Origin: an uncultured Desulfobacterales bacterium
GTDB lineage: Bacteria > Desulfobacterota > Desulfobacteria > Desulfobacterales > G020354645
Length of the DNA: 9,940 nt
Direction: 5' to 3'
NCBI GenBank assembly: GCA_947259865.1
Contig: CAMYNZ010000117.1
Location: 1 to 9,940, forward strand
Of this stretch, positions 1 through 6,574 are shown in pieces. The notes beneath the pieces were generated by a model that did not search any database, was not told where the DNA came from, and worked only from the letters and a program-made list of their open reading frames with translations. The position numbers were made by a program, and so were the translations under genes. How positions within the stretch are numbered: the stretch's first letter is position 1; each line of letters opens with the position of its first letter.

Positions 1-27
1 ACTTACTAAGAAAAAAAAGTCAGATTT

Positions 28-32
28 GGAGG
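28..32 (+). promoter_or_regulatory. Ribosome binding site fixing the acyl-CoA dehydrogenase start
   Basis: GGAGG lies five bases before the ATG at 38. An in-frame TTG at 26 overlaps this Shine-Dalgarno sequence and would add four residues, so it is unlikely to be the start. The ATG at 38 is preferred. Confidence 0.75.
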
Positions 33-37
33 CATCC

Positions 38-1171
38 ATGATCAGGGCCAATGCCGAAGAACTCGTTCGGAAAAATATCGCACGGTTTGTTGATACCGAG
101 ATTGTCCCCAAAGCCCAGGAGATAGATAATAAGGGAGAATTCCCCGTTGATATTCTCAAACAAATTGCAGAGATGGGCGTATTTGGAATACGGTACCCCA
201 AAGATAAAGGCGGCGCCGGAGGAAATACTACCCTGTACTGCATTATTTGTGAAGAGCTGGCCCGGGGTCTGATGAGCGTCGCTGCCATCACAGCCATGCA
301 ATGTCTGATGGGGACCAATTTCCTTTTTCATTTTGGCACGGATGAAATGCGGGAAAAATTTTTCTTACCCGCTATGCAGGGCGACAAATTTGCCTGTTTT
401 TGTCTGACGGAACCCGAAGCCGGTTCAGATCTTGGCGCTGTATCGACATCGGCTCGCAAAATAGAGGACGGTTATGTAATAAATGGTCTGAAAACCTGGG
501 TGACCAACGGTCCTGTGGCGGATTTTTATACAGTGTTATGTCAGACAAACCCGGCTAAAAAATTCAGAGGACTCAACTTCTTTTTTGTTCCCCGCGATAC
601 ACCGGGTGTTTCAGTGAGCCGGCCCTTTCAGACGCTTGGAACAGTGACCACCAAAATGTCGGAAATCGCCTTCAGCAATGTTCATATTCCAGAGGAATAC
701 TGCCTTGGCAAAGAGGGCCAGGGCCTTGACAACCTCATGACCATCCTGGCGGAGATAAGATCGATGACCGCTGCACTGGCCATCGGTTTGCAGCGTGCGG
801 CCCTGGCAGATTCCATCCGCTACGCCCAGGAAAGAGAAGCCTTCGGCCGCTCAATCAGCAAATATCAGCTTATTCAGGCTAAAATTGCCAACATGGCAAC
901 CCAGCTGGAAGCTTCCAAATTAATGACCTACCGGGCCACACGTATGATTGAAAATAATATCCCCTGTATGACGGAGGCTTCCATGGCGAAATATTTCGCC
1001 ACTGAAGCGGCCTGTACCGCGGCCGATGAATGTACCCGCATATTCGGTGCCTATGGTTATTCCATGGAATACACGGCGCAACGGTATTATCGTGACAGTC
1101 GGTTTTTATTGAATGGCGGCGGTACGCATGAGATTCTGCAGACAAATATTGCCAGATGGGTCGGGCTCTAG
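38..1171 (+). CDS. Acyl-CoA dehydrogenase family flavoprotein
   Basis: A 377-residue protein of the usual length for this family, which performs FAD-dependent alpha,beta-dehydrogenation of acyl-CoA in the cytoplasm and passes electrons to ETF. Visible features in order: an N-terminal helical domain (about 1-115); the mid beta-domain FAD/substrate signature CLTEPEAGSDLGAVS (122-136) and WVTNG (154-158); and a C-terminal helical domain with QEREAFGRSISKYQLIQ (264-280) and the ending YRDSRFLLNGGGTHEI (351-366). Two points are odd. The usual YEGT motif carrying the catalytic Glu reads GGGT, with Gly361 at the Glu position. The alternative base position used by isovaleryl-CoA dehydrogenase is Ile240, with Glu239 beside it. 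The lost YEGT Glu recalls isovaleryl/long-chain-type enzymes, so a branched substrate is possible, but the substrate is unknown. The stop codon TAG lies inside the left arm of the following palindromic element. The family call is secure; the role in this pathway is inferred from its neighbours. Confidence 0.93.
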   Translation: MIRANAEELVRKNIARFVDTEIVPKAQEIDNKGEFPVDILKQIAEMGVFGIRYPKDKGGAGGNTTLYCIICEELARGLMSVAAITAMQCLMGTNFLFHFGTDEMREKFFLPAMQGDKFACFCLTEPEAGSDLGAVSTSARKIEDGYVINGLKTWVTNGPVADFYTVLCQTNPAKKFRGLNFFFVPRDTPGVSVSRPFQTLGTVTTKMSEIAFSNVHIPEEYCLGKEGQGLDNLMTILAEIRSMTAALAIGLQRAALADSIRYAQEREAFGRSISKYQLIQAKIANMATQLEASKLMTYRATRMIENNIPCMTEASMAKYFATEAACTAADECTRIFGAYGYSMEYTAQRYYRDSRFLLNGGGTHEILQTNIARWVGL

Positions 1172-1346
1172 AAGTCATCTCAAAACCACGCCCAAGTCGG
1201 ACAAGCCCCGTCTTAGGCCCGATAGCTGTGTTGCAGGACAGCTCAAAATGTACTGCTCATCCGCCAACGTACTCTGGCGGACTCCGCTTTTTCGCTGTCC
1301 TGCGCCTTGCTCTCGAACCTAATCCAGGTTTTTGAGATGACTTCTA
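1169..1346. mobile_element. MITE-like palindromic element with TA target duplication
   Basis: The left arm TAGAAGTCATCTCAAAACC (1169-1187) is the reverse complement of the right arm at 1327-1346, except for one extra T in the right arm. The element body 1171-1344 is flanked by TA on both sides, as expected for elements that duplicate a TA target (IS630/Tc1-mariner-type MITEs). Inside are a second inverted repeat, GCAGGACAGC (1233-1242) with GCTGTCCTGC (1294-1303), and a central hairpin TCCGCCA/TGGCGGA (1260-1281). It has no convincing coding capacity, so it would need a transposase in trans. Removing one TA plus the body restores CTC-TAA, so the insertion would have changed a TAA stop to TAG without altering the protein. 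The element accounts for most of the gap between the dehydrogenase and regulator genes. Confidence 0.6.
1260..1281. repeat. Hairpin TCCGCCA-N8-TGGCGGA, copy 1
   Basis: A perfect 7-bp stem with an 8-base loop, followed by CT, at the centre of the MITE-like element. The same stem, loop length and following CT recur at 9866-9887, so this is a repeated module rather than a chance hairpin. Confidence 0.55.
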
Positions 1347-1366
1347 AGGTGGTATTTTAATAATAC
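1332..1366 (+). promoter_or_regulatory. Candidate promoter and operator of the regulator gene
   Basis: TTGAGA (1332-1337) and TTTAAT (1356-1361), 18 bases apart, form a weak sigma-70-like promoter. Its -35 box would be supplied by the right arm of the MITE-like element. The inverted repeat GTATT-N5-AATAC (1352-1366) covers the -10 box and could be the site where the GntR/FCD protein represses its own gene. A related GTATT-N2-AATAC repeat precedes the CoA ligase gene (8417-8428). This is pattern-based inference only. Confidence 0.3.
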
Positions 1367-1447
1367 GTTACGGAATTCAACAAAAGGATTTCAAACCGTG
1401 TCTGGGAAACCACCCGGTTTTCTTCAGACATCTGTGCGGGATATTAT

Positions 1448-1453
1448 AGAGGA
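1448..1453 (+). promoter_or_regulatory. Ribosome binding site supporting the regulator start at 1461
   Basis: AGAGGA lies seven bases before ATG 1461. A longer form could start at GTG 1398, which has AAAAGGA (1382-1388) nine bases before it. The ATG start gives the usual FCD regulator length and is preferred, but the GTG start cannot be excluded. Confidence 0.5.
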
Positions 1454-1460
1454 ATACTAT

Positions 1461-2165
1461 ATGGAGGCTGATGCTTTTCTCAAAATACGTCCGCTGACAG
1501 CGTTGCCCTCAAGAAAATCACTGGGGCAGCACGTATTTGAGAACCTTAAACAGGCTATCGTCAGGGGCGACATTCCTTCAGACGAGCGGCTGGTGGAAAG
1601 CGTTATTGCAGATGCGCTGGATATCAGCCGGACACCTGTCCGTGAAGCAATACACAAACTAGAGCGAGAGGGGTTTCTCACAAAACTGCCGCGGGGTGGT
1701 TTCACCGTAATCGGTTTGACCAGAGAAGATATTGAAGAAACCTTCGGCATTCGAAGTGTTCTTGAAAGCTATGCCGCAAGACTTGCCACCGTGAAGCATC
1801 AAAAAGAAGAACTGATATCGTTAGAGAAAAAAATCGATGAGTATAAAAAATATTTAAACCAGGGAAAACTGGATGTCCTCCCAAAAATAAATACAGAGTT
1901 TCACGATTTGCTCTATACTTTGAGCAGAAGTCCCAAACTGGTCAAGATGATCAGTGCTCTCAGCGATCATATTTACCGGTACAGAGAGATTATTTTAAAA
2001 GACAGAAAAATGGCTGAAGTGAGCCATAAGGATCACAGACAGATGCTGGATGCCATCCGGCAACGCAATGCTGAAGGGGTCGAGAAGATTGTCAGGGCGC
2101 ACATTTTGCATGGCCAGGAGGCGGTGTTGAAGGAATTTGACCGACAAAATATTGGAAGTGAATAA
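1461..2165 (+). CDS. GntR-family transcriptional regulator, FadR/FCD subfamily
   Basis: A 234-residue DNA-binding regulator. The N-terminal winged helix-turn-helix spans about 20-85, with the typical GntR segment LDISRTPVREAIHKLEREG (53-71) followed by the wing LPRGGFTV (76-83). The C-terminal all-helical FCD ligand domain spans about 90-225 and carries the histidines expected to hold a metal at the effector site: H148 (EFH), H192 (DHRQMLDAI) and H214 (AHILHG). FCD regulators usually bind carboxylic acids or acyl-CoAs, so this one probably senses a pathway intermediate (inference). GTG at 1398 would add 21 residues (MSGKPPGF...) that look unconserved. The stop codon is one base before the ATG of the mutase small subunit, so the two are very likely co-transcribed and the regulator probably controls this cluster. 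The exact effector cannot be read from the sequence. Confidence 0.92.
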   Translation: MEADAFLKIRPLTALPSRKSLGQHVFENLKQAIVRGDIPSDERLVESVIADALDISRTPVREAIHKLEREGFLTKLPRGGFTVIGLTREDIEETFGIRSVLESYAARLATVKHQKEELISLEKKIDEYKKYLNQGKLDVLPKINTEFHDLLYTLSRSPKLVKMISALSDHIYRYREIILKDRKMAEVSHKDHRQMLDAIRQRNAEGVEKIVRAHILHGQEAVLKEFDRQNIGSE

Positions 2166-2166
2166 A

Positions 2167-2562
2167 ATGACAAATAAAATAATCAGAATATTGATGGCTA
2201 AACCGGGTCTGGATGGTCATGATCGCGGGGCCAAAATTGTGGCCCTGGCCCTGCGGGATGCGGGTATGGAGGTTGTTTATTCGGGGCTTCATCAAACCTT
2301 AGAACAAATTCTGCAAACAGCCATTCAAGAAGGGGTGGATGTAATCGGGCTGAGTATCATGTCCGGGGCTCATGTTCCCATATGTCGAAATTTATTGCAA
2401 ATGATGGAAGAACAGGGCATCGGGGACATCCACGTTGTGGTGGGAGGCGTTATTCCGTCAAAGGATATCTCTGAGTTAAATAAGATCGGGATCCAGGGCG
2501 TTTATCCCGGCGGAACGCCTTTTGATGAAATCACCAAATCCATTCAGTCCATGGTAAAGTGA
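2167..2562 (+). CDS. B12-binding small subunit of a methylmalonyl-CoA-mutase-type acyl-CoA mutase
   Basis: A 131-residue protein that is essentially one cobalamin-binding Rossmann domain. It shows the base-off/His-on signature DGHDRG (16-21), where His18 is the predicted lower axial cobalt ligand, then GLSIMSGAH (61-69) lining the nucleotide tail and VVVGGVIP (90-97) with the Gly-Gly pair. It should pair with the TIM-barrel subunit encoded at 2696-4330 to form an adenosylcobalamin-dependent carbon-skeleton mutase. Start choice: ATG 2167 has GGAAGTG (2154-2160) six bases before it. An upstream in-frame TTG at 2137 would add ten residues and overlap the regulator gene, so it is disfavoured. The small-subunit gene comes before the large one, and an 82-bp repeat lies between them. 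No MeaB-type reactivation GTPase or epimerase gene is seen in this window. Confidence 0.93.
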   Translation: MTNKIIRILMAKPGLDGHDRGAKIVALALRDAGMEVVYSGLHQTLEQILQTAIQEGVDVIGLSIMSGAHVPICRNLLQMMEEQGIGDIHVVVGGVIPSKDISELNKIGIQGVYPGGTPFDEITKSIQSMVK

Positions 2563-2576
2563 ATACGTGAAATAAA

Positions 2577-2658
2577 ACCACGGATAACACGGATGACACG
2601 GATTAACACGGATAAGGACTTAACAAAACATATCTGTGCAATCCGCGCAATCCGTGGT
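2577..2658. repeat. Palindromic array of 9-bp CACGGATNA-type units
   Basis: The left half reads as successive 9-10-base units (ACCACGGAT, AACACGGAT, GACACGGAT, TAACACGGAT; 2577-2613). The right half carries their reverse complements (ATCTGTGCA, ATCCGCGCA, ATCCGTGGT; 2632-2658), around a spacer of about 18 bases. The outermost arms ACCACGGAT/ATCCGTGGT match perfectly. The RNA would fold into a long imperfect hairpin between the two mutase subunit genes. It looks like a dispersed non-coding intergenic repeat. It ends 25 bases before the large-subunit Shine-Dalgarno and so does not disturb either gene. Confidence 0.7.
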
Positions 2659-2695
2659 AATACTAGCCCTTTATTTTGAATTTGGGAGATACAAT

Positions 2696-4330
2696 ATGGG
2701 AGTTGCAAAATATAACAAGGATGAGAAAGATGCCATCAAGGAAGTGATTTATCAATCCGGCATTCATGTAAAACCTGTTTATGGCCCCAAGGACCTCGAA
2801 GAAATCGGATTTGACTATCAGTCGGACCTTGGAGACCCGGGAGAATATCCATTCACCCGCAGTCTTCATCCGCAGGGTTATCGCAGCCGGGCCTGGACAA
2901 CCCGGCAATACACGGGATTCGGCACGCCGCAAGAGACCAACAAGCGCTTTAAATATATGATTTCCCACGGTCAGACCGGGTTGAACGTAGCTTTTGATTT
3001 GCCGACCCAAATGGGGTTTGACTCCGACCACCCCAGGTCCATGGGTGAAGTGGGACGGGTTGGAATGGCGGTAGATTCACTGCGCGATTTTGAAATTGCG
3101 TTTGACGGTATCCCCCTTGACCGAATTGGCTCCGGTCTGACCATCAACGCAGTTGCCACGATCATGCTGGCGATGTATCAGGCCATGGCCGAAAAATTCG
3201 GCTATGCCAGGGAAAAAATAAGCGCAACTCCCCAAAACGACATTCTCAAAGAGATGATTGGAAGGGGTGCCTGGATTTTTCCGGTGGAACCGGCAGTGCG
3301 TCTGGTGGGAGACACCATTGAGTATGCCGTAAAGGAACTTCCACGCAGTAATCCGGTGAGTATTTGTGGATATCACATTCGCGAATCCGGGGCCACGCCG
3401 GCCCAGGAAATTGCCTGCGCTCTTGAAATCGCCAGGGCCTATATTGAGGATGTCAAGGCCAGAGGCATGGAACCGGCTGAATTTGTAGGGCGCTTTTCAT
3501 TTAACCTTAATGTTTACGGGAATCTATGGGAACAGATTGCCAAATTCAGGGCGGCCCGCAAACTGTGGGCCCGGATGCTGAAGGAAGAGTACGGGGTACG
3601 GGAAAAGAAAAAGCTCTTTCTCAGAGGGTTGTTTGGCGGCGGTGGCAGCGGATTGACAAAAGAACAGCCGGAAAACAACATTATCCGCAGCGCCTATTAT
3701 GCGCTGGGTGCTGCACTCAGCGGTGCCCAAACCACCGCCCTTTGTTCTTTTGATGAAGCCTATACCATCCCAACCCCCCGGGCAGCACTCCTTTCCTTGC
3801 GCACCCTTGAAATCCTAATGGAAGAAGTTGGTCTGCGGGACACCGTGGATCCGCTGGCAGGTTCCTACTTTGTGGAGACACTCACCAGGCAGATGGAAGA
3901 AAAAATCCTGGAAGAGATGAAAAAAATCCAGGCCTTGGGCGGTATGATAAAGGCCGTGGCCAGCGGTAGCATTCAGCGCAAGGTGGCCGAACAGGCCTAT
4001 GAATTTGAAAAAGGGCTTCAAACCGGAGAATATATTAAAGTCGGCTTAAATAAATATACCGATGGTTCCGAAGAACACCCCGATGTGGAACTCCACGAAC
4101 ACAACGAGCAATGGGTTGACATGCAGATAAAGAGTCTCGAGGAACTCCGGCGTACACGCGACAACCGGGATGTTTCCCGTTCGTTAAAGAAATTGGAGCA
4201 GGCCACCCGCAATGGTAATAATGTCATGCCCGCACTAGTGAACTGCTGCCGGGCTTATGCAACGGTGGGTGAAATGGCCGGTGTTTTTCGAGAGGTCTTC
4301 GGTGAATGGGATGAACCAAGTATTTTTTGA
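2696..4330 (+). CDS. Divergent methylmalonyl-CoA-mutase-family large (catalytic) subunit
   Basis: A 544-residue TIM-barrel subunit of an adenosylcobalamin-dependent acyl-CoA mutase, matching stand-alone large subunits of two-gene mutases. Landmarks: YPFTRSLHPQGYRSRAW (51-67), TTRQYTGFGT (68-77), AFDLPTQMGFDSDHP (99-113), PQNDILKEMIGRGAWIFP (179-196) and GYHIRESGA (225-233). By eye, Tyr72, Arg190 and His227 match Tyr89, Arg207 and His244 of Propionibacterium MutB. The Tyr/Arg pair favours a carboxylated acyl-CoA over isobutyryl- or 2-hydroxyisobutyryl-CoA. Two otherwise conserved MutB blocks are changed: the THSQTSG stretch reads GLFGGGG (311-317), and QSLHTNS reads QTTALCS (345-351). Succinyl/methylmalonyl-CoA therefore cannot be assumed as substrate. 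The ATG at 2696 has GGGAGA (2684-2689) six bases upstream; a more distant TTG at 2636 would translate part of the palindromic repeat and is rejected. The family is certain; the exact reaction is not. Confidence 0.93.
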   Translation: MGVAKYNKDEKDAIKEVIYQSGIHVKPVYGPKDLEEIGFDYQSDLGDPGEYPFTRSLHPQGYRSRAWTTRQYTGFGTPQETNKRFKYMISHGQTGLNVAFDLPTQMGFDSDHPRSMGEVGRVGMAVDSLRDFEIAFDGIPLDRIGSGLTINAVATIMLAMYQAMAEKFGYAREKISATPQNDILKEMIGRGAWIFPVEPAVRLVGDTIEYAVKELPRSNPVSICGYHIRESGATPAQEIACALEIARAYIEDVKARGMEPAEFVGRFSFNLNVYGNLWEQIAKFRAARKLWARMLKEEYGVREKKKLFLRGLFGGGGSGLTKEQPENNIIRSAYYALGAALSGAQTTALCSFDEAYTIPTPRAALLSLRTLEILMEEVGLRDTVDPLAGSYFVETLTRQMEEKILEEMKKIQALGGMIKAVASGSIQRKVAEQAYEFEKGLQTGEYIKVGLNKYTDGSEEHPDVELHEHNEQWVDMQIKSLEELRRTRDNRDVSRSLKKLEQATRNGNNVMPALVNCCRAYATVGEMAGVFREVFGEWDEPSIF

Positions 4331-4377
4331 ATTCGGATAGCATAATTACTTGATATAAAATTTTCTGACCGGGCGAT

Positions 4378-4383
4378 GGAGAG
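4378..4383 (+). promoter_or_regulatory. Ribosome binding site supporting a TTG start
   Basis: GGAGAG sits six bases before the TTG at 4390. The next in-frame start, ATG 4411, is preceded only by an A-rich stretch with no good Shine-Dalgarno, so the TTG is the better-supported start even though it is an uncommon codon. Confidence 0.55.
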
Positions 4384-4389
4384 CGGGGG

Positions 4390-6531
4390 TTGATAGCAAA
4401 AAAAGAAAACATGGGCAAAGAAAGAAAAGAATTGCAGGATAGGGATTCGAATTCCACATACAGGCTGGGTTGCGATATTGGCGGCACATTTACTGATTTT
4501 GTTCTGGTCAATGATCATACCGGAGAGTTTGTCACCAATAAATGCCTCACCACACCGACCGACCCGTCAGAGGCTGTCGAACAGGGTATTCGTCAGTTGT
4601 TGAATATTTCTCCCGGTTTCATGCCCTATATCGATGAAATTATCCACGGCACCACCTTAGTTATCAATGCCATCATAGAAAGAAAAGGGGCACGCACCGG
4701 ACTGATTACCACCAAAGGTTTCAAGGATGTTCTGGAGCTGGGTCGGGAGATAAGATACGATGCCTATGATATCTTCTCCCAATATCCGGAGCCCCTTGTA
4801 CCGCGCTACCTGCGAACAGAGGTAAATGAGAGGGTTGCCAGTGACGGCCGCATAATTCGTGAACTCGACGACAAGCAGGTCAAGGAAGTATTATCCGCCC
4901 TTCTTGAAAAGGGGATCGAATCTTTGGCTATCTGTCTGCTCAACTCTTATGAAAACCCGGTTCATGAAAAAAAGATAAAAGAGATTGCGCAAACCCTGGC
5001 GCCCGATATGTCTCTGTCGACATCTTTTGAAGTTCTTCCGCAAATCAGGGAATATGAAAGAACCTGCACCACGGCTACCAATGCCTATGTCAAACCCATC
5101 ACAGCCAGGTATTTGAAAAAGCTTTCGGACCGGATCGAATCCCTGGGATTCAAAGGCAGACTTTTTATCATGCTCTCCAGTGGTGGCATAACATCGGTGG
5201 AAACGGCCCGTGAATTTCCGGTTCGTATCATCGAATCGGGTCCCACTGCGGCAGTTATCGCTTCTCAACATTATGGAAAAATGTTCCAAATAAAAGACAT
5301 GTTTTGTTTTGACATGGGAGGCACCACCGCCAAGTCCTGCCTGATTCAAAAAGGTCACGCCGGGCTGGTCTCCACCTTTGAAGTGGGCCGGGTGCAGCGG
5401 TTTAAAAAGGGCAGCGGACTACCGATTCAGGTGCCGGTGGTGGATTTGATGGAAATCGGGGCGGGTGGCGGCAGCATTGCAAAAATGAGCAAACTCGGTC
5501 TTCTTCAGGTAGGGCCTGAAAGTGCCGGTGCCGATCCCGGCCCCGCCTGTTATGGTCACGGGGGTCAGGACCCCACGGTGACCGACGCGGATCTGGTTCT
5601 GGGGTATTTGGACCCGAACTATTTTCTGGGTGGCGCCATGGTTTTGGATAAAGCGGCATCTGAACGCGCCATCCAAGAAAAAGTTGCCCGACCGCTGGGA
5701 ACCGGTAAGATCGAGGCTGCCCTGGGTATTCACGACTTGATTAACGAGACCATGGCGGCCGCAGCCAAAACTCACATTGCCGAAAAAGGCGGCAATCCCA
5801 AAATTGTGACGATTTCGGCATTCGGTGGTGCCGGTCCGGTTCATGCCTATGGTTTGGCCAAAAAAATCGGGGCACCCCGCATTCTGGTTCCGCCTTTAGC
5901 GGGCGTTGGCTCCGCTCTGGGCTTTTTCACCGCCCCCATCGCATTTGATCTGTCGCGCAGCCACAGGGTCAATCTTGCGGATGCCGACTTTGAGGAAATC
6001 GAGAAACTTTTCCGGTCGCTGGAACAGGATGGTGCAGCCATACTTCATGCAGCAGCCGGAGAAGCCTCGATTCGATTCGAACGCACCTTGATGATGCGTT
6101 TTGTAGGGCAGGGCGCCGAGACCGATCTGCTTGTTGGAAACACTTCTTTTGATAAAATCAACAAAGAGCAGATACGAAAGCTGTTTGACGAAGAATACAA
6201 GAGACTCTACGGACGCACGTATCATGAGACACCCGTGGAATTTGTGACTTTTAAGGTCAGGGCCAGTTTACCGGAACGCCCTTTTACCATACCCGAACTG
6301 GCAAACAGAAACGGCGCTCTGGATAAATGTATCAAGGGCACGCGCCAGGCCTTTTCACTGCTAAAAAATGATTTTATTGCCTTTACGGTTTACGATCGAC
6401 CGGGTCTTTTTGCAGGCGCTGTTGTGGAGGGTCCGGCAATTATCGAAGAACGTGAATCAACGATCGTTATCGGGGAGGATGCCCGGGGCAAGGTGGACGC
6501 CTTCGGATTTGTGTGGATCGATTTTGATTGA
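4390..6531 (+). CDS. Hydantoinase/oxoprolinase A-type ATP-dependent subunit (HyuA-like)
   Basis: A 713-residue protein of the hydantoinase A / 5-oxoprolinase N-half family. It has an ASKHA-type ATPase fold and, with a HyuB partner, activates a carbonyl or bicarbonate by phosphorylation. Motifs in order: DIGGTFTD (29-36, phosphate loop), HGTT (86-89), ESGPTAAV (282-289), DMGGTTAK (308-315), EIGAGGGSIA (355-364), SAGADPGPACYG (378-389), TDADLVLGYL (398-407) and FGGAGPVHA (478-486), then a C-terminal domain to 713. Family members include N-methylhydantoinase, 5-oxoprolinase, and subunits of acetone and acetophenone carboxylase; the sequence alone does not choose between them. The gene lies 59 bases after the mutase and 43 bases before the HyuB-like gene, so the pair surely works together. 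The start is TTG 4390 on the strength of its ribosome binding site; ATG 4411 would shorten it by seven residues without touching a domain. Confidence 0.92.
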   Translation: MIAKKENMGKERKELQDRDSNSTYRLGCDIGGTFTDFVLVNDHTGEFVTNKCLTTPTDPSEAVEQGIRQLLNISPGFMPYIDEIIHGTTLVINAIIERKGARTGLITTKGFKDVLELGREIRYDAYDIFSQYPEPLVPRYLRTEVNERVASDGRIIRELDDKQVKEVLSALLEKGIESLAICLLNSYENPVHEKKIKEIAQTLAPDMSLSTSFEVLPQIREYERTCTTATNAYVKPITARYLKKLSDRIESLGFKGRLFIMLSSGGITSVETAREFPVRIIESGPTAAVIASQHYGKMFQIKDMFCFDMGGTTAKSCLIQKGHAGLVSTFEVGRVQRFKKGSGLPIQVPVVDLMEIGAGGGSIAKMSKLGLLQVGPESAGADPGPACYGHGGQDPTVTDADLVLGYLDPNYFLGGAMVLDKAASERAIQEKVARPLGTGKIEAALGIHDLINETMAAAAKTHIAEKGGNPKIVTISAFGGAGPVHAYGLAKKIGAPRILVPPLAGVGSALGFFTAPIAFDLSRSHRVNLADADFEEIEKLFRSLEQDGAAILHAAAGEASIRFERTLMMRFVGQGAETDLLVGNTSFDKINKEQIRKLFDEEYKRLYGRTYHETPVEFVTFKVRASLPERPFTIPELANRNGALDKCIKGTRQAFSLLKNDFIAFTVYDRPGLFAGAVVEGPAIIEERESTIVIGEDARGKVDAFGFVWIDFD

Positions 6532-6574
6532 AGATTGACAGTGTCATAAAAAGTCATTCTATAAGGAATAGTTC

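Noticed and set aside
1113..1322. Short forward open frame across the dehydrogenase end and the palindromic element
   Set aside because: It overlaps the dehydrogenase in another frame and then runs through inverted-repeat DNA; the translated product looks random.
2577..2658. Possible CRISPR-like array
   Set aside because: The units are only 9 bases long with no unique spacers, and they reverse orientation in the middle. It is a palindromic repeat, not CRISPR.
2636..2695. Upstream TTG start extending the mutase large subunit by 20 residues
   Set aside because: The extension would translate part of the palindromic repeat, whereas ATG 2696 has a good ribosome binding site six bases before it.
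2696..4330. Isobutyryl-CoA or 2-hydroxyisobutyryl-CoA mutase
   Set aside because: Those enzymes carry Gln at the Arg207-equivalent position and Phe or Ile at the Tyr89-equivalent. This protein has Arg190 and Tyr72, pointing to a carboxylated substrate.
4327..4359. Possible promoter TTGAAT...TATAAA before the HyuA-like gene
   Set aside because: The 21-base spacing is too long for a sigma-70 promoter and the gap is only 59 bases, so read-through from the mutase gene is more likely.
4891..5358. Antisense open frame (155 codons) opposite the HyuA-like gene
   Set aside because: It is fully contained in the HyuA-like gene, with no domain or ribosome binding site supporting it.
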